Of a stretch of DNA of 64,000 nucleotides, positions 35,201 to 44,982 are shown piece by piece. The position numbers were made by a program, and so were the translations under genes. Source of the stretch: Bizionia argentinensis JUB59. Lineage in GTDB: Bacteria; Bacteroidota; Bacteroidia; Flavobacteriales; Flavobacteriaceae. The notes below the pieces were generated by a model. It did not search any database. It saw nothing but the letters and a program-made list of their open reading frames with translations, and was not told the DNA's origin. The stretch covers positions 148,843 through 212,842 of the forward strand of contig NZ_AFXZ01000009.1 in assembly GCF_000224335.1 (NCBI RefSeq), given 5' to 3'. Every line of letters starts with the position of its first letter. The first letter of the stretch is position 1.

Positions 35201-35680
35201 ATGACATTAAATACAATAGGATTAGATCAGAAGAAAACAAAAGACATAGCTAACGACTTAAACGGTTTATTAGCTAACTTTCAAGTGTACTACCAAAACT
35301 TGAGAGGTATTCATTGGAATATAAAAGGAAAACGTTTTTTCGATTTACATGTAAAATTTGAAGAATTATACACCGATGCTAATTTAAAAGTAGATGAAAT
35401 TGCTGAACGTATTTTAACGCTCGGTGAAACGCCACTGCATACTTTTGACGATTACATTAAAGCAGCTAAAGTTCCTGTAGGAAAAAATATTTCACAAGAT
35501 GAAAAAGCAGTACGTTTAATTGTAGACTCTCTTTCAGAATTACTGAAACTAGAACGTCAAATTTTAAATAAAACAGACGAAGCTGGTGATGAAGGTACCA
35601 ACTCCATGATGAGTGACTTTATTACAGAGCAAGAAAAAACGGTTTGGATGATGAAAGCTTGGTTAAGCGAAACCGTATAA
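35201..35680 (+). CDS. Dps-like ferritin (DNA protection in starved cells)
   Basis: 159 residues with the Dps ferroxidase signature: IHWNIKGKRFFDLHVKFEELY and the following D-x3-D/E-x2-A-E-R segment (LKVDEIAERILTLG). Dps dodecamers oxidise iron with peroxide and store it, protecting DNA. It is divergent from oxyR and followed by a terminator, so it is a single-gene transcript. Confidence 0.95.
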   Translation: MTLNTIGLDQKKTKDIANDLNGLLANFQVYYQNLRGIHWNIKGKRFFDLHVKFEELYTDANLKVDEIAERILTLGETPLHTFDDYIKAAKVPVGKNISQDEKAVRLIVDSLSELLKLERQILNKTDEAGDEGTNSMMSDFITEQEKTVWMMKAWLSETV

Positions 35681-35702
35681 TAATTGGTTTATTGATAAAT
35701 AG

Positions 35703-35741
35703 AAAAAGTGACCTGCACAATTTGTGTAGGTCGCTTTTTTT
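35703..35741 (+). terminator. dps terminator
   Basis: Stem AAAAAGTGACCTGCACA pairs with TGTGTAGGTCGCTTTTT with one G-T mismatch, loop about 4-6 nt, followed by T residues. Confidence 0.9.
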
Positions 35742-35752
35742 ATGCTTTATTC

Positions 35753-36172
35753 TTAAAATCGGATGTTAATTTCCATTTTAGACTTTAGGTCAAATTTGGC
35801 AGCATTAAAAGTTGGTGGACCAAATAGCATCGGGTTGTTAGACACGCCATAATATTCTAAAGGCATTCCATTTATTTCCAAATCCATTCTGGAATTATCA
35901 TTTTCATCATGTAAAACCATAATGGCATACGTTCCTAGTTTTACATCCTTAAAAGTAGCTAATACTTTGCCGTCTTGCACTTTTGTTTTTATATTCTGAA
36001 GTGCTTCAGTCTTCATAAAAGTTTCAGCAGAATGTAATCCAATTAATATATGACCGCGATTATTTAATGGATTGTCAACTTTAACCGAAACGGTATAGGT
36101 CTGTATACTATCCTGTGCGTGGGTTAAAAATGAGATTAATGTGGAGATTACTAAAATAGCAATAGTTTTCAT
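35753..36172 (-). CDS. DUF2141 secreted protein, 139 aa
   Basis: Signal peptide (IAILVISTLISFLTHAQ) and a DUF2141 domain (GHILIGLHSAETFM ... FKDVKLGTYAIMVLHDENDN). DUF2141 proteins are small beta-sandwich periplasmic proteins of unknown function. It stands alone between dps and the DUF58 operon. Confidence 0.85.
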   Translation of the reverse strand: MKTIAILVISTLISFLTHAQDSIQTYTVSVKVDNPLNNRGHILIGLHSAETFMKTEALQNIKTKVQDGKVLATFKDVKLGTYAIMVLHDENDNSRMDLEINGMPLEYYGVSNNPMLFGPPTFNAAKFDLKSKMEINIRF

Positions 36173-36285
36173 GAGTGTTGGTTTTTAGATTATTACTGAG
36201 TAAATATCTATAAAACAAACTTATACTTAAAACCAATAAAACCGAACTGTAGGTTTTCTATGATGACTTGTAATTTTAAGTTACT

Positions 36286-37617
36286 TTAAATTAAACCACG
36301 AGCCTTAATCTCCAAATACTTATTAATAGTATTCAAAGTTAAATCCTCTGGTGGGGTTAAAATACTTTGAATTCCGTGTTTTTGTAATTCGTTAATAATG
36401 AGTTTCTTTTCATATACAAATTTTTCAGCAATGGTTTTTTCGAAAATCTCAAAGGTGTTTCGCGATTCCTTTTGCGTGAGTTTATCTAATTCGGTGTTTT
36501 CAAAAAAGATAACTACTAATACATGGTTTTTAGCAATGGCTTGAAGATATGGTAATTGTCTATGCAAGGCATCCAGCGTTTCAAAGTTGGTATAAAGCAA
36601 TAATAGACTTCGTTGGTTTAAACTGCGTTTTATGTCAATATATAATCTTGAAAAATCAGATTCAGAATAGTCTGTATCTAAATTATAGAGCGTTTCCATA
36701 ATCTGATTCATCTGTGACGGTCTACGCTCGGCTGCCACTTTATTGGCAACTTTCCTTGAAAATGCAAACATTCCCGCTTTATCTTGTTTTTTTAAAGCCA
36801 CATTACTAATTACTAAAGTGGCATTAATAGCATAATCCAGAAGACTTAAACCATTAAAAGGCATTTTCATGGCACGACCTTTATCAATAACGCTATAAAT
36901 AGGTTGAGAACGTTCATCCTGAAACTGATTTACCATCAACTGACTCCGTTTAGCAGTAGCTTTCCAGTTAATATTCCGAATATCATCACCACGAACATAT
37001 TCTTTAATTTGCTCGAATTCCATAGTATGCCCTATTCTACGGATTTTCTTTAATCCAAATTCAAAAATTTTATTCGAAAAAGCTATAAGCATATATTTTT
37101 TCAATTGAAGAAACGATGGGTAGTTTGGCACCATCGCATCTTTTCCAAATTGAAAACGACGTGTTAATAATCCAATTGGCGAGGTAACATAGACATTAAG
37201 ATTTCCAAAATGATATTCGCCACGCTCCAACGGTCGTATGGTATAAATAATTTTTTTATCGGTAAACTTATCGAGTTGTGTGTTAATTTCAAAATCCCGC
37301 TTCTGATATTGAAAAGGCATTTCATCAATCAGTTTTAAGTGGACATTAAAGTTGTATATGTTTTTTAAGGTGATTTCTATAGGATTATCATCGCCATTAC
37401 TTAATTTTTCTGGAAGTTGGCGTTTGGCTTCAATGCCTTTCTGCTTAAACAATAAAATACTATCTACTAAAATCAGCGCTGCAAAAACGCCAAATAGCAT
37501 GATACTAATGGCTAAAAGCCCAGGGAATTGATACGCCATTAAAAATAAAAAGGCAAAACCAATTAAGCAGACAAAAAGCCGAGACTCTAAATAAATATTT
37601 TTAAAAATGCGTTTCAA
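36286..37617 (-). CDS. DUF58 protein (BatA/MoxR-cluster), 443 aa
   Basis: Two N-terminal membrane helices (LFVCLIGFAFLFLMAYQF and LAISIMLFGVFAALILV), an Ig-like domain, and the DUF58 core with GDDIRNINWKATAKRSQLMVN. DUF58 proteins occur with MoxR ATPases and are linked to protein complex assembly or metal and stress tolerance. The gene follows moxR directly. Confidence 0.88.
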   Translation of the reverse strand: MKRIFKNIYLESRLFVCLIGFAFLFLMAYQFPGLLAISIMLFGVFAALILVDSILLFKQKGIEAKRQLPEKLSNGDDNPIEITLKNIYNFNVHLKLIDEMPFQYQKRDFEINTQLDKFTDKKIIYTIRPLERGEYHFGNLNVYVTSPIGLLTRRFQFGKDAMVPNYPSFLQLKKYMLIAFSNKIFEFGLKKIRRIGHTMEFEQIKEYVRGDDIRNINWKATAKRSQLMVNQFQDERSQPIYSVIDKGRAMKMPFNGLSLLDYAINATLVISNVALKKQDKAGMFAFSRKVANKVAAERRPSQMNQIMETLYNLDTDYSESDFSRLYIDIKRSLNQRSLLLLYTNFETLDALHRQLPYLQAIAKNHVLVVIFFENTELDKLTQKESRNTFEIFEKTIAEKFVYEKKLIINELQKHGIQSILTPPEDLTLNTINKYLEIKARGLI

Positions 37618-38619
37618 TTATCTAGGTATTTCAATCGTTTCCAAAATCTGATCGACCACTTTATCAACTGTAAACGCCTCCATTTCGCGTTCTGGTGTTA
37701 ATACTAGTCTATGCTTTAAAACCGCTTTGGTGCACCGCTTAATATCGTCTGGCGTAACAAAATCACGACCATGTATGGCGGCATTGGCTTTTGCAGCATT
37801 TAATATAGCAATGGACGCACGTGGTGAAGCGCCCAAATATAAATTGGCATTATTACGCGTGCTGTTTACAATAGAAGCAATGTAATGTAGTAAATGATCT
37901 TCCACTAAAATTTGCTTAATTAACCCTTGATATTTTATAATATCGGTAGCGTTTAAAACAGGGTTAATGGCATTAAGATCTAATTGATCTTCACGTTTGT
38001 GATTATCAACTAAAATCTGAACTTCATCTTCTAAAGACGGATAATCTACATTAATTTTAAACAAGAAACGGTCTAATTGTGCTTCCGGTAAACGGTAAGT
38101 TCCTTCCTGTTCAATTGGGTTTTGAGTAGCAAAAACCAAGAAAGGTGGTTCCATGATAAATTGATTATTATCAATAGTTATTTGACGTTCTGCCATGACT
38201 TCAAATAAAGCGGCTTGTGTTTTTGCAGGTGCGCGATTTATTTCATCAATTAGAACAATATTCGAGAAAATAGGTCCTTTTTTATATTCAAAATCGTTAG
38301 TCTTAACGTTGAAAATAGAGGTTCCTAAAATATCACTCGGCATTAAATCGGGCGTAAATTGAATACGACTAAAATCAACATCTAAAGTTCGCGCTAATAT
38401 TTTGGCCGTAACCGTTTTTGCAACACCCGGAACACCTTCAATTAATGTATGACCGTTTGATAAAATGGAAATAATAAGCAACTCAATCATTTCATTTTGC
38501 CCCACTATAATTTTACCAATTTCCTGTTTGATAGCTTCTACATGTGCTTGCAGTGGCTTAAGGTTAATTCTGTTAGTGAAGTTTAAATCTTCGCCTTCGT
38601 GTTGGTTTATATCTTCCAT
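37618..38619 (-). CDS. MoxR-family AAA+ ATPase, 333 aa
   Basis: Walker A GVPGVAKT, Walker B VLIDEINRA and an R-finger/sensor stretch (RLPEAQLDRFLF) are diagnostic of MoxR. It acts as a chaperone-like ATPase for cofactor or complex assembly. The start overlaps the upstream gene by one base, and the DUF58 gene follows. Confidence 0.93.
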   Translation of the reverse strand: MEDINQHEGEDLNFTNRINLKPLQAHVEAIKQEIGKIIVGQNEMIELLIISILSNGHTLIEGVPGVAKTVTAKILARTLDVDFSRIQFTPDLMPSDILGTSIFNVKTNDFEYKKGPIFSNIVLIDEINRAPAKTQAALFEVMAERQITIDNNQFIMEPPFLVFATQNPIEQEGTYRLPEAQLDRFLFKINVDYPSLEDEVQILVDNHKREDQLDLNAINPVLNATDIIKYQGLIKQILVEDHLLHYIASIVNSTRNNANLYLGASPRASIAILNAAKANAAIHGRDFVTPDDIKRCTKAVLKHRLVLTPEREMEAFTVDKVVDQILETIEIPR

Positions 38620-39818
38620 TATAGGTTGTTTTTTGTAAAATGTTCTATTTGTTTGTTTAGAGCAATGAGCTCATTTTCTGTATGATTGTTTTTCGATTTT
38701 AAAAACGTAATTAAATCGATAAGCGATTTCGTGTCTTGAACGTTATTTGCTGATTTAACAGCTAATTTCTGAATAAAACGCTCGCTAAATTCATTTGTCT
38801 CCAAATAATAGGTTGATCTAACGAATTCTAAAAAGTATGTGATTTTCTTATTTATTATATTTGAATAATCGCCATGTTGGTAATATAAATCGCCAATGGT
38901 TTGTGTGAATTCTACTGTGGCATTTTTCAACGGTTCCACAACCGGAATAATGCGTTGTGTCCGTTTGCCTTTAAAAATAACAAATATTATTAAGCCTAAT
39001 AAACTGATGTAAAAAGTCCATTTTAAAGCAGAGTTGGCTAAAATAAATCGCAGTGGACTTTTTATAACTTTTCGACCACTTTTGTAATAGTTATCCCAAA
39101 GTAAACTGTTATTTTTTGGTAAAAAAGACAATACGGTTGCTGCATAATCTGCTTTATCATTCAACATATGGTAATTGGAAAATGCAAATGGATTAGCATG
39201 AATGTAAAACGCACCTCCATTTTCTCCAAAAGGTGTTTTTATAAAATTAATTTCTTCTAGCGTTTTTTCTTCATTCTCTAAATAACCTAAAACGAGGGCG
39301 TTAGTTGTATCTATTGAAGTGATGTAACTGTTTTCAATAACATCGTCAAAAACCTGTCCGTTGGATCCTAAACTTTTACTAGCAAAAATTGATTTTGAAG
39401 GTTGCTTTAAAAAACCGTCATTATCGCTTTTCATTTTAATGTTTAAAGTGTCTGCAAACTTTCCGAAAGCCATAGCCGTACTTATAAAAACGGTATTGCC
39501 ATTTTCAACAAATTTTAATAAGGCTTCAGAACTTTCTTTTTCAAGACCGATATAATCGTTTATAAGTATTAAAGTCGTGTTCGAAAAGTCTGAACTATTA
39601 TTTAAAACTTCATAAATACTTTTATCGGACGTTTCTAGGGGATTAGATGAAAAAGTTTTCAATTCATTAAAAATCACATAACATCCAAGCGGAATTTTAT
39701 CGGCAGCAGAGTAGGAGTTTCGCCAATTTATGGCTTTTGGTTTTGCAACTTCCGCAATCATTAACAAAACGATAATGGCGGCAATGCCATACAGCGCCAT
39801 TTTAGAGCGTTTATCCAT
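38619..39818 (-). CDS. DUF4350 membrane protein, 399 aa
   Basis: N-terminal helix (MALYGIAAIIVLLMIAEV), a DUF4350 extracytoplasmic domain (LLKFVENGNTVFISTAMAFG), a second helix (WTFYISLLGLIIFVIFKG) and a cytoplasmic tail. It forms part of the MoxR/DUF58 cluster. Confidence 0.8.
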   Translation of the reverse strand: MDKRSKMALYGIAAIIVLLMIAEVAKPKAINWRNSYSAADKIPLGCYVIFNELKTFSSNPLETSDKSIYEVLNNSSDFSNTTLILINDYIGLEKESSEALLKFVENGNTVFISTAMAFGKFADTLNIKMKSDNDGFLKQPSKSIFASKSLGSNGQVFDDVIENSYITSIDTTNALVLGYLENEEKTLEEINFIKTPFGENGGAFYIHANPFAFSNYHMLNDKADYAATVLSFLPKNNSLLWDNYYKSGRKVIKSPLRFILANSALKWTFYISLLGLIIFVIFKGKRTQRIIPVVEPLKNATVEFTQTIGDLYYQHGDYSNIINKKITYFLEFVRSTYYLETNEFSERFIQKLAVKSANNVQDTKSLIDLITFLKSKNNHTENELIALNKQIEHFTKNNL

Positions 39819-40533
39819 TTATACGTTTGTTTAAAGTTGAAAAATCGTCTTGGTTTTTATTGAAAGCTTGCTCGTCTATGGTAAATTCGCCATACCAGAC
39901 ATAATCGTATATATAGGAAATGCGTTTGAATAATTGTTTAGTGCCTTCGTCTGAAATTTCATTGAAATAATCAGAATTCGTTTTGTCATAATGCCAATCA
40001 ATAATATTTTTATTGGTCAAATTTTTAAGTGCTTTCAAATATAAATATCGTGTTGCTAATCGATAATTCTTTTCATTTAAAGCTGATTTTATTAAATTTT
40101 CAAAATCGACTTGCTGAATATCTTCTTCAATATAGCTGAAGGTATCAATGGTTTTTTCTTCAGTCTTGAAAACTGAATTCATAGGTGATTGTAATAAAAA
40201 CTTAATAAATAAATATAAGGCGCCAGTAGCTAAAAGCCCGTAAACAATGTATTCCAAGGTTTGATAATCGATAAAGTCTACATCAAATCCGAAGATATCT
40301 CCTAACCATCTAAAAAATTTTTGAAGCACTTCTTGAATTAAATTAATTCCACCACTATCATTAAGGTCGTAGTTAAAATCACGTCCCGAATAGCGCTCAT
40401 TTATGCCGTCTTTAAAATATCTAACGGTAATATTGGTAGAATCTTTTTGGATGGTATTTTGACCTAGAGATGCCGCATGCTTTATAAAAAATAAGCCTGA
40501 GAGAAAATAGCTGATATGCTGTTTGTATTTATT
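39811..40533 (-). CDS. DUF4129 membrane protein, 240 aa
   Basis: ATG at 40531-40533 overlaps the end of the upstream gene (ATGAATAA) and is preferred over an earlier ATG at 40614. A signal-like helix (YFLSGLFFIKHAASLG), one internal helix (IVYGLLATGALYLFIKF), then the DUF4129 C-terminal segment (LKNLTNKNIIDWHYDKTNSD ... YDYVWYGEF). Part of the conserved cluster. Confidence 0.82.
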   Translation of the reverse strand, partial: NKYKQHISYFLSGLFFIKHAASLGQNTIQKDSTNITVRYFKDGINERYSGRDFNYDLNDSGGINLIQEVLQKFFRWLGDIFGFDVDFIDYQTLEYIVYGLLATGALYLFIKFLLQSPMNSVFKTEEKTIDTFSYIEEDIQQVDFENLIKSALNEKNYRLATRYLYLKALKNLTNKNIIDWHYDKTNSDYFNEISDEGTKQLFKRISYIYDYVWYGEFTIDEQAFNKNQDDFSTLNKRING

Positions 40534-41449
40534 CATTAACACCAATTTCTTCAATGCGTTCTTGTAAATATGTGTTATAGCGTTCTTCGTGTAAATTGAA
40601 GAATAATACACCATAAGATACTTGTGATAGTGCTTGCGAAAAGATAAAGGCCAAAATAAACATGGTAAAACCTAAAGTAAAAACAAGTGTAGCAAAGGTG
40701 CTTGTTAAAAAATCGACTTCACTTTCAACTGAAAAATAAGTATAAAAAGCGATAATGAAACCCGGAATAGACAGGATTAAAAAAGTGATCATTAAATTCA
40801 GTATTCCGATAACCAATCCGTAAAAAACCACACGTATAAAATTAGAAAAAGTAAAGGACCAAGCTTCGGAAAGTGCATCGCCAACCGATTTATTACCACT
40901 AAAAATAGCCATAAAAGATAAACCGAAAAGTGCATTAACCGTAAAGCTTATAGCGTATTGCGCCAGCATACCTAATAAAGGAATAAATGCTAACACTACT
41001 GAAAGGACAATGTAGCCAATATACATAGCAATTCCTATAAGGACAAAAAGCACAATGGTGCCAAAATTATTTTTGATAGCAGACCAAATGTTCGCTGATT
41101 GGACGTTGCCTTCTTTTGTAACATATTCATTAACGTATGCGCTAGAAAAACTGTAATTAAGAATAGCGGTAACCACAAGAATAACCACTAGAACTAAACC
41201 ACCAGCTATTAAATAAATTTCATTGTCCACGTTGGAACCTACTCCAAATCTGAAATCGCGACTCGCCAATCCCATAAAACCAGTCACTAATAAGTACGAA
41301 GCAATTAGTGTTAAAATAATACTAATGGCATTGTAGCGCAAGTATAAATTGGTGAAATGCTTAAAATTAAGCTTTAAAAACAGGAAGTAATTATTAATAA
41401 TATCGCCAAACGTATTGCGTGTACGAAGTTCTAAATAGTTTTTTTTCAT
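40529..41449 (-). CDS. Multi-pass membrane protein of the SpoIIM/DUF4129 cluster, 306 aa
   Basis: Six or so hydrophobic helices with few charged loops, for example ILTLIASYLLVTGFMGLA, IYLIAGGLVLVVILVVTA and GLVIGILNLMITFLILSI. Such proteins regularly sit next to SpoIIM and DUF4129 genes in Bacteroidota. Function unknown. It overlaps its neighbours by 4-5 bp on both sides. Confidence 0.75.
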   Translation of the reverse strand: MKKNYLELRTRNTFGDIINNYFLFLKLNFKHFTNLYLRYNAISIILTLIASYLLVTGFMGLASRDFRFGVGSNVDNEIYLIAGGLVLVVILVVTAILNYSFSSAYVNEYVTKEGNVQSANIWSAIKNNFGTIVLFVLIGIAMYIGYIVLSVVLAFIPLLGMLAQYAISFTVNALFGLSFMAIFSGNKSVGDALSEAWSFTFSNFIRVVFYGLVIGILNLMITFLILSIPGFIIAFYTYFSVESEVDFLTSTFATLVFTLGFTMFILAFIFSQALSQVSYGVLFFNLHEERYNTYLQERIEEIGVNE

Positions 41450-42426
41450 ACAATCGATTTGATAGATTTTGAGCTGTTTCTTTTATTCAATTGAATAGGG
41501 TAAATAATATAATAAAATATAATTAAGGCTAGCGAAGAAAAAATAATACCATAAGCTAAAATGGGATGCATTTTTTCACCAAAACGAGTTATAAATCCTT
41601 CAATAAATCCTGCCACAATAAAAAATGGAATGGTACTCACTACTATTTTTAAGCCATCTTTTGCGCCTTTCATAAAAGAAACACGCCTGGAGTGGGTTTT
41701 AGGGAATAAAAAGCTGTTTCCCATAACTAGACCAGCGCAGCCCGCAATTACAATCACCGAAATTTCAATGGTTCCATGCAGCCAAATCGTGGATGTTTTT
41801 TCTAGAATACCATAATTATAGAAAAAAGTGATAAATGCTCCTAACATTATACCATTACTAAATAAAATAAAAATAGTTCCAGCGCTAAAAATAACACCAA
41901 AAGCAAATGCCATTATAGCGACGCGGATATTATTTATAGTAATCCCTAGAAATGTACCAACTTGACTCCCGCTTTTATAGACAGCCATAGGTTCGCCATT
42001 TTCTATGTTTTCAATCGTCATATTCACATAAGCATCACCTAAAATTAAGCGCACAAAACTATCGTCGTTTAAAGTGGAAACCACGCCGATAAATACCGCA
42101 GACATGAAAATTAAGAATGCGTATAATAATGTTTTATGATAAGTTCTGAAAAACAGTGGGAATTCGTATTTCCAAAAAGAAACAATCTTATTTTTAGATT
42201 CTCTTTTGGTAATATATATTCTCTGATGCGCCTGTGATGCTAACGAATTTAAATACAAAAGCGTCTTACTTTCAGGGTAGTAAGTCTGTGCATAAGAGAG
42301 GTCGTTAGTAAGCTGAATATAGTATGAAGCGAGGTCGTCTGGATTTATTTTAACATTATTGTCTAATGCTTTTTCAAATACCAACCATTTTTCCTTATTT
42401 TGCTTCACGAATGATGCTTCGCGCAT
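41446..42426 (-). CDS. SpoIIM-family membrane protein, 326 aa
   Basis: An N-terminal cytoplasmic helical part, then about six membrane helices with the stage II sporulation protein M pattern (NNIRVAIMAFAFGVIFSAGT and IWLHGTIEISVIVIAGCAGL). In non-sporulating Bacteroidota this family accompanies RDD and MoxR genes. First gene of the leftward operon, divergent from the RDD gene with about 35 bp between. Confidence 0.88.
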   Translation of the reverse strand: MREASFVKQNKEKWLVFEKALDNNVKINPDDLASYYIQLTNDLSYAQTYYPESKTLLYLNSLASQAHQRIYITKRESKNKIVSFWKYEFPLFFRTYHKTLLYAFLIFMSAVFIGVVSTLNDDSFVRLILGDAYVNMTIENIENGEPMAVYKSGSQVGTFLGITINNIRVAIMAFAFGVIFSAGTIFILFSNGIMLGAFITFFYNYGILEKTSTIWLHGTIEISVIVIAGCAGLVMGNSFLFPKTHSRRVSFMKGAKDGLKIVVSTIPFFIVAGFIEGFITRFGEKMHPILAYGIIFSSLALIIFYYIIYPIQLNKRNSSKSIKSIV

Positions 42427-42460
42427 AGATTATTAAAAATTTAAACGAATATACATTTAC

Positions 42461-43186
42461 ATGAGCAAAATAGCAATTAACACAGCGCAAAATGTAATTT
42501 TAGATTATAAACTTATCGGAATAGGCGAACGGGTGGTCGCTTTTTTAATAGATGGGTTGATTTTAATCGCATATATGTCCATCATGGAAAACTTGATGAC
42601 AGTATCTAATATCTTTGAAACCGATAGTTGGACGCAGCGCGGTATTTTGGGATTAATAACGCTACCTGCTCTGTTTTACTCTCTGCTTTGCCATGTGCTT
42701 TTTAGTGGACAAACCATTGGTAAAATGATTATGAAAATTAAAGTGGTTCGCTTTGATGGCGCACCAACACAATGGTATAATTTATTGGTAAGATGGATGC
42801 TTCGTTTAATTGATATCTGGTTGTTTTTTGCTTCAATAGGCGTAATGAGTATTTTATTATCGGATAAAAAACAACGTGTTGGTGATGCTGCAGCAGGAAC
42901 AGTAGTTATCAGCGCGAAGCAAAAACATAAAATAAGCAGTGCTATTCTAGAGGATATAACAGACGATTATCAACCGGTTTTTAGTAATGTTACCATCTTG
43001 AGCGATAAAGACGTTCGGATTATTAAAGAAGCTTTTACAATTTCTAGACGCGCTAACGATTTCAAAACCTTGACCGTAATACGGAATAAGATTTGTGCAA
43101 TTTTACAAATAGAATCCGAGATGTTCGATAAAGAGTTTATAGATACTATTTTAAAAGATTATAATTATTACACGCAAAGAATGTAA
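42461..43186 (+). CDS. RDD-family membrane protein, 241 aa
   Basis: RDD domain: GERVVAFLIDGLILIAYM (R and D residues), a GQTIGKMIMKIKVVRFDG segment and R-x-L-x2-D (MLRLIDIWLFF), with three membrane helices, and a C-terminal soluble tail. It is divergent from SpoIIM and is part of the same functional block. Confidence 0.88.
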   Translation: MSKIAINTAQNVILDYKLIGIGERVVAFLIDGLILIAYMSIMENLMTVSNIFETDSWTQRGILGLITLPALFYSLLCHVLFSGQTIGKMIMKIKVVRFDGAPTQWYNLLVRWMLRLIDIWLFFASIGVMSILLSDKKQRVGDAAAGTVVISAKQKHKISSAILEDITDDYQPVFSNVTILSDKDVRIIKEAFTISRRANDFKTLTVIRNKICAILQIESEMFDKEFIDTILKDYNYYTQRM

Positions 43187-43190
43187 GCAG

Positions 43191-43503
43191 AGAACCAATT
43201 TTACGGAGTGAAATTGTGTGAATCGCTTATGCCGCTTTTTAGCGGTATCTCTATAGTTTATGTACTATTTTATTTAGAACCAATTTTACGGATTGAAATT
43301 GTGTGAATCGCTTATGCCGCTTTTTTGCGGTATCTCTATAGTTTATGTACTATTTTATTTAGAACCAATTTTACGGAGTGAAATTGTGTGAATCGCTTAT
43401 GCCGCTTTTTAGCGGTATCTATAATTTTATGTACTATTTTATTTAGAACCAATTTTACGGATTGAAATTGTGTGAATCGCTTATACCGCTTTTTAGCAGT
43501 ATT
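43191..43503 (+). repeat. Tandem array of four 85-bp hairpin repeats
   Basis: Copies start at 43191, 43276, 43361 and 43445 (periods 85, 85 and 84 bp), each beginning AGAACCAATTTTACGGA(G/T)T. Each carries a 7-bp stem, ATGCCGC and GCGGTAT, around TTTTTA. The last copy is truncated and its hairpin imperfect. The array follows the RDD gene and fills most of a 460-bp gap before the TRIC gene. The use is unknown. Confidence 0.92.
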
Positions 43504-43590
43504 TTTTTAATGCTTTTGAAACTTTGTTTAGAACAAATTTCATCTATATAAGTCATACATAAAATAATTCCAGAATAATTTGATATTCGA

Positions 43591-43622
43591 TTTCATTAGA
43601 CCCTTTTCATTCTATACCTTTG
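43591..43622 (+). promoter_or_regulatory. Likely promoter of TRIC gene
   Basis: TACCTTTG (43615-43622) matches TAnnTTTG, with TTTC (43591-43594, near TTTG) 20 bp upstream. Lies 29 bp before the start codon. Confidence 0.55.
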
Positions 43623-43650
43623 CACGCATTTTTAAATTAATGAAGAAGTC

Positions 43651-44250
43651 ATGTTTTACGCCATTGATATTTTAGGAACTATTGCATTTGCCATTTCAGG
43701 TGTATTAGTCGCGTTGAGTAAACGTATGGATTTATTTGGGATTCTTATTATCGCTTCGGTTACCGCTGTTGGAGGCGGAACATTACGTGATGTTCTTATT
43801 GGGGAAACACCGGTTAGTTGGATGCTAAATTTAAATTATATTTATGTAATTCTTGCAACCACTATTTTGACGATTATTTTTAAGTCGAAAATAGATTATT
43901 TACGAAAATCTCTTTTCCTGTTTGATACCATTGGAATTGGTTTATATACGGTTGTAGGTGTGGAAAAAGGACTTTCTGTAGGGCTTGACCCTATAATATG
44001 TATTGCGTTAGGAACTATGTCAGCCTGTTTTGGAGGTGTTATCCGCGATATTTTATGTAACGAAATACCTGTTATTTTTAGAAAAGAAATTTATGCTACA
44101 GCGTGTATTGTTGGTGGTTTATCCTATTTTTTAATTAGAAAATTGCCTATTGATGATAACGTGGTGTTTGTTATTGCGGGACTAGTAGTAATTGCTGTTC
44201 GGTTAATTGCTGTAAGATTTAAAGTGAGTTTACCGAGCCTTTATAAGTAA
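43651..44250 (+). CDS. TRIC-type cation channel (UPF0126/YicG family), 199 aa
   Basis: Two copies of a three-helix unit plus one helix; each starts with the family motif, FAISGVLVALSKRMD and TVVGGGTLRD-like sequence (GGGTLRDVLIGE), and the second has CFGGVIRDILCNE. This family forms trimeric intracellular cation channel homologues, potassium-conducting in bacteria. A segment at 44254-44266 just after it matches part of the upstream repeat in reverse orientation. Confidence 0.92.
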   Translation: MFYAIDILGTIAFAISGVLVALSKRMDLFGILIIASVTAVGGGTLRDVLIGETPVSWMLNLNYIYVILATTILTIIFKSKIDYLRKSLFLFDTIGIGLYTVVGVEKGLSVGLDPIICIALGTMSACFGGVIRDILCNEIPVIFRKEIYATACIVGGLSYFLIRKLPIDDNVVFVIAGLVVIAVRLIAVRFKVSLPSLYK

Positions 44251-44253
44251 CCT

Positions 44254-44266
44254 ATAAGCGATTCAC
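44254..44266 (-). repeat. Inverted fragment of the 85-bp repeat
   Basis: ATAAGCGATTCAC is the exact reverse complement of GTGAATCGCTTAT in the upstream array, so the TRIC gene is flanked by the repeat on both sides. Confidence 0.6.
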
Positions 44267-44275
44267 TTCTATTGA

Positions 44276-44980
44276 TTAATCAATAATTTCAACTTTTTTA
44301 ATATAAACATTGCGTAATGGCCATTCACCGCTATCGGTTTCTTGGGAAGCAATCTCATCAACAACATCCATTCCTGCTATAACCTCTCCAAAAACAGTAT
44401 AATCGCCATCTAAATGATAGGCGCCATCTTTTTTCTGAACAATAAAAAACTCAAAAGGCGATGCTAATTTATAGGCATCCGCAATTTCGCTACTTGGCAC
44501 GCTAATGACACCTCTATGGTGTTTTAATCCGCGTTTGGTGTCGGGTGGTAAAAGGTAGTGACCAATATCAGCGCGTTTACGTTTTATTTTAGGATCGTCG
44601 GTATTTCCAGCTTGGATAACAAAATTGTCAACCACGCGGTAAAACTGTGTGCCTTCAAAATAGCCCCGTTTGGTTAAATAAATAAAATTGGCGCGGTGGA
44701 ATTTAATCTGGTCATATAATAAAATATCAATGGTTCCAAATTTTGTGGTGATACGCACTTTATTTTCGGTGTTTTCCTTTTCATATTGCAAAAAGAATTC
44801 CATGGCATTTTCATCGGTTAAAAATGGAAATTCTGGTGTTTCTATTTCAGATTTATCTACTTTTTCTGGTTTTTTTTCTTTCGTTTTTGTAATTTTAGAA
44901 GGCGACTCTTTCGGTTTTGATTGTTTATCTTCACAGCCAAAAAATAAAATTAGAGCACTTAACAGGAGAATACGAATCAT
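44276..44980 (-). CDS. Cyclophilin-type peptidyl-prolyl isomerase lipoprotein, 234 aa
   Basis: ATG at 44978-44980 puts a lipoprotein signal (IRILLLSALILFFGC) at the start; an earlier ATG at 45016 would disrupt it. After a lysine-rich linker, the C-terminal part is a cyclophilin domain (FYRVVDNFVIQAGN, GVISVPSSEIADA, EFFIVQKK). It catalyses proline isomerisation of envelope proteins. The ATG is only 2 bp from the divergent NUDIX start. Confidence 0.88.
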   Translation of the reverse strand: MIRILLLSALILFFGCEDKQSKPKESPSKITKTKEKKPEKVDKSEIETPEFPFLTDENAMEFFLQYEKENTENKVRITTKFGTIDILLYDQIKFHRANFIYLTKRGYFEGTQFYRVVDNFVIQAGNTDDPKIKRKRADIGHYLLPPDTKRGLKHHRGVISVPSSEIADAYKLASPFEFFIVQKKDGAYHLDGDYTVFGEVIAGMDVVDEIASQETDSGEWPLRNVYIKKVEIID

Positions 44981-44982
44981 AT

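Noticed and set aside
43191..43503. CRISPR-like array
   Set aside because: The units are 85 bp with no variable spacers; the whole unit repeats, so it is a tandem repeat with hairpins.
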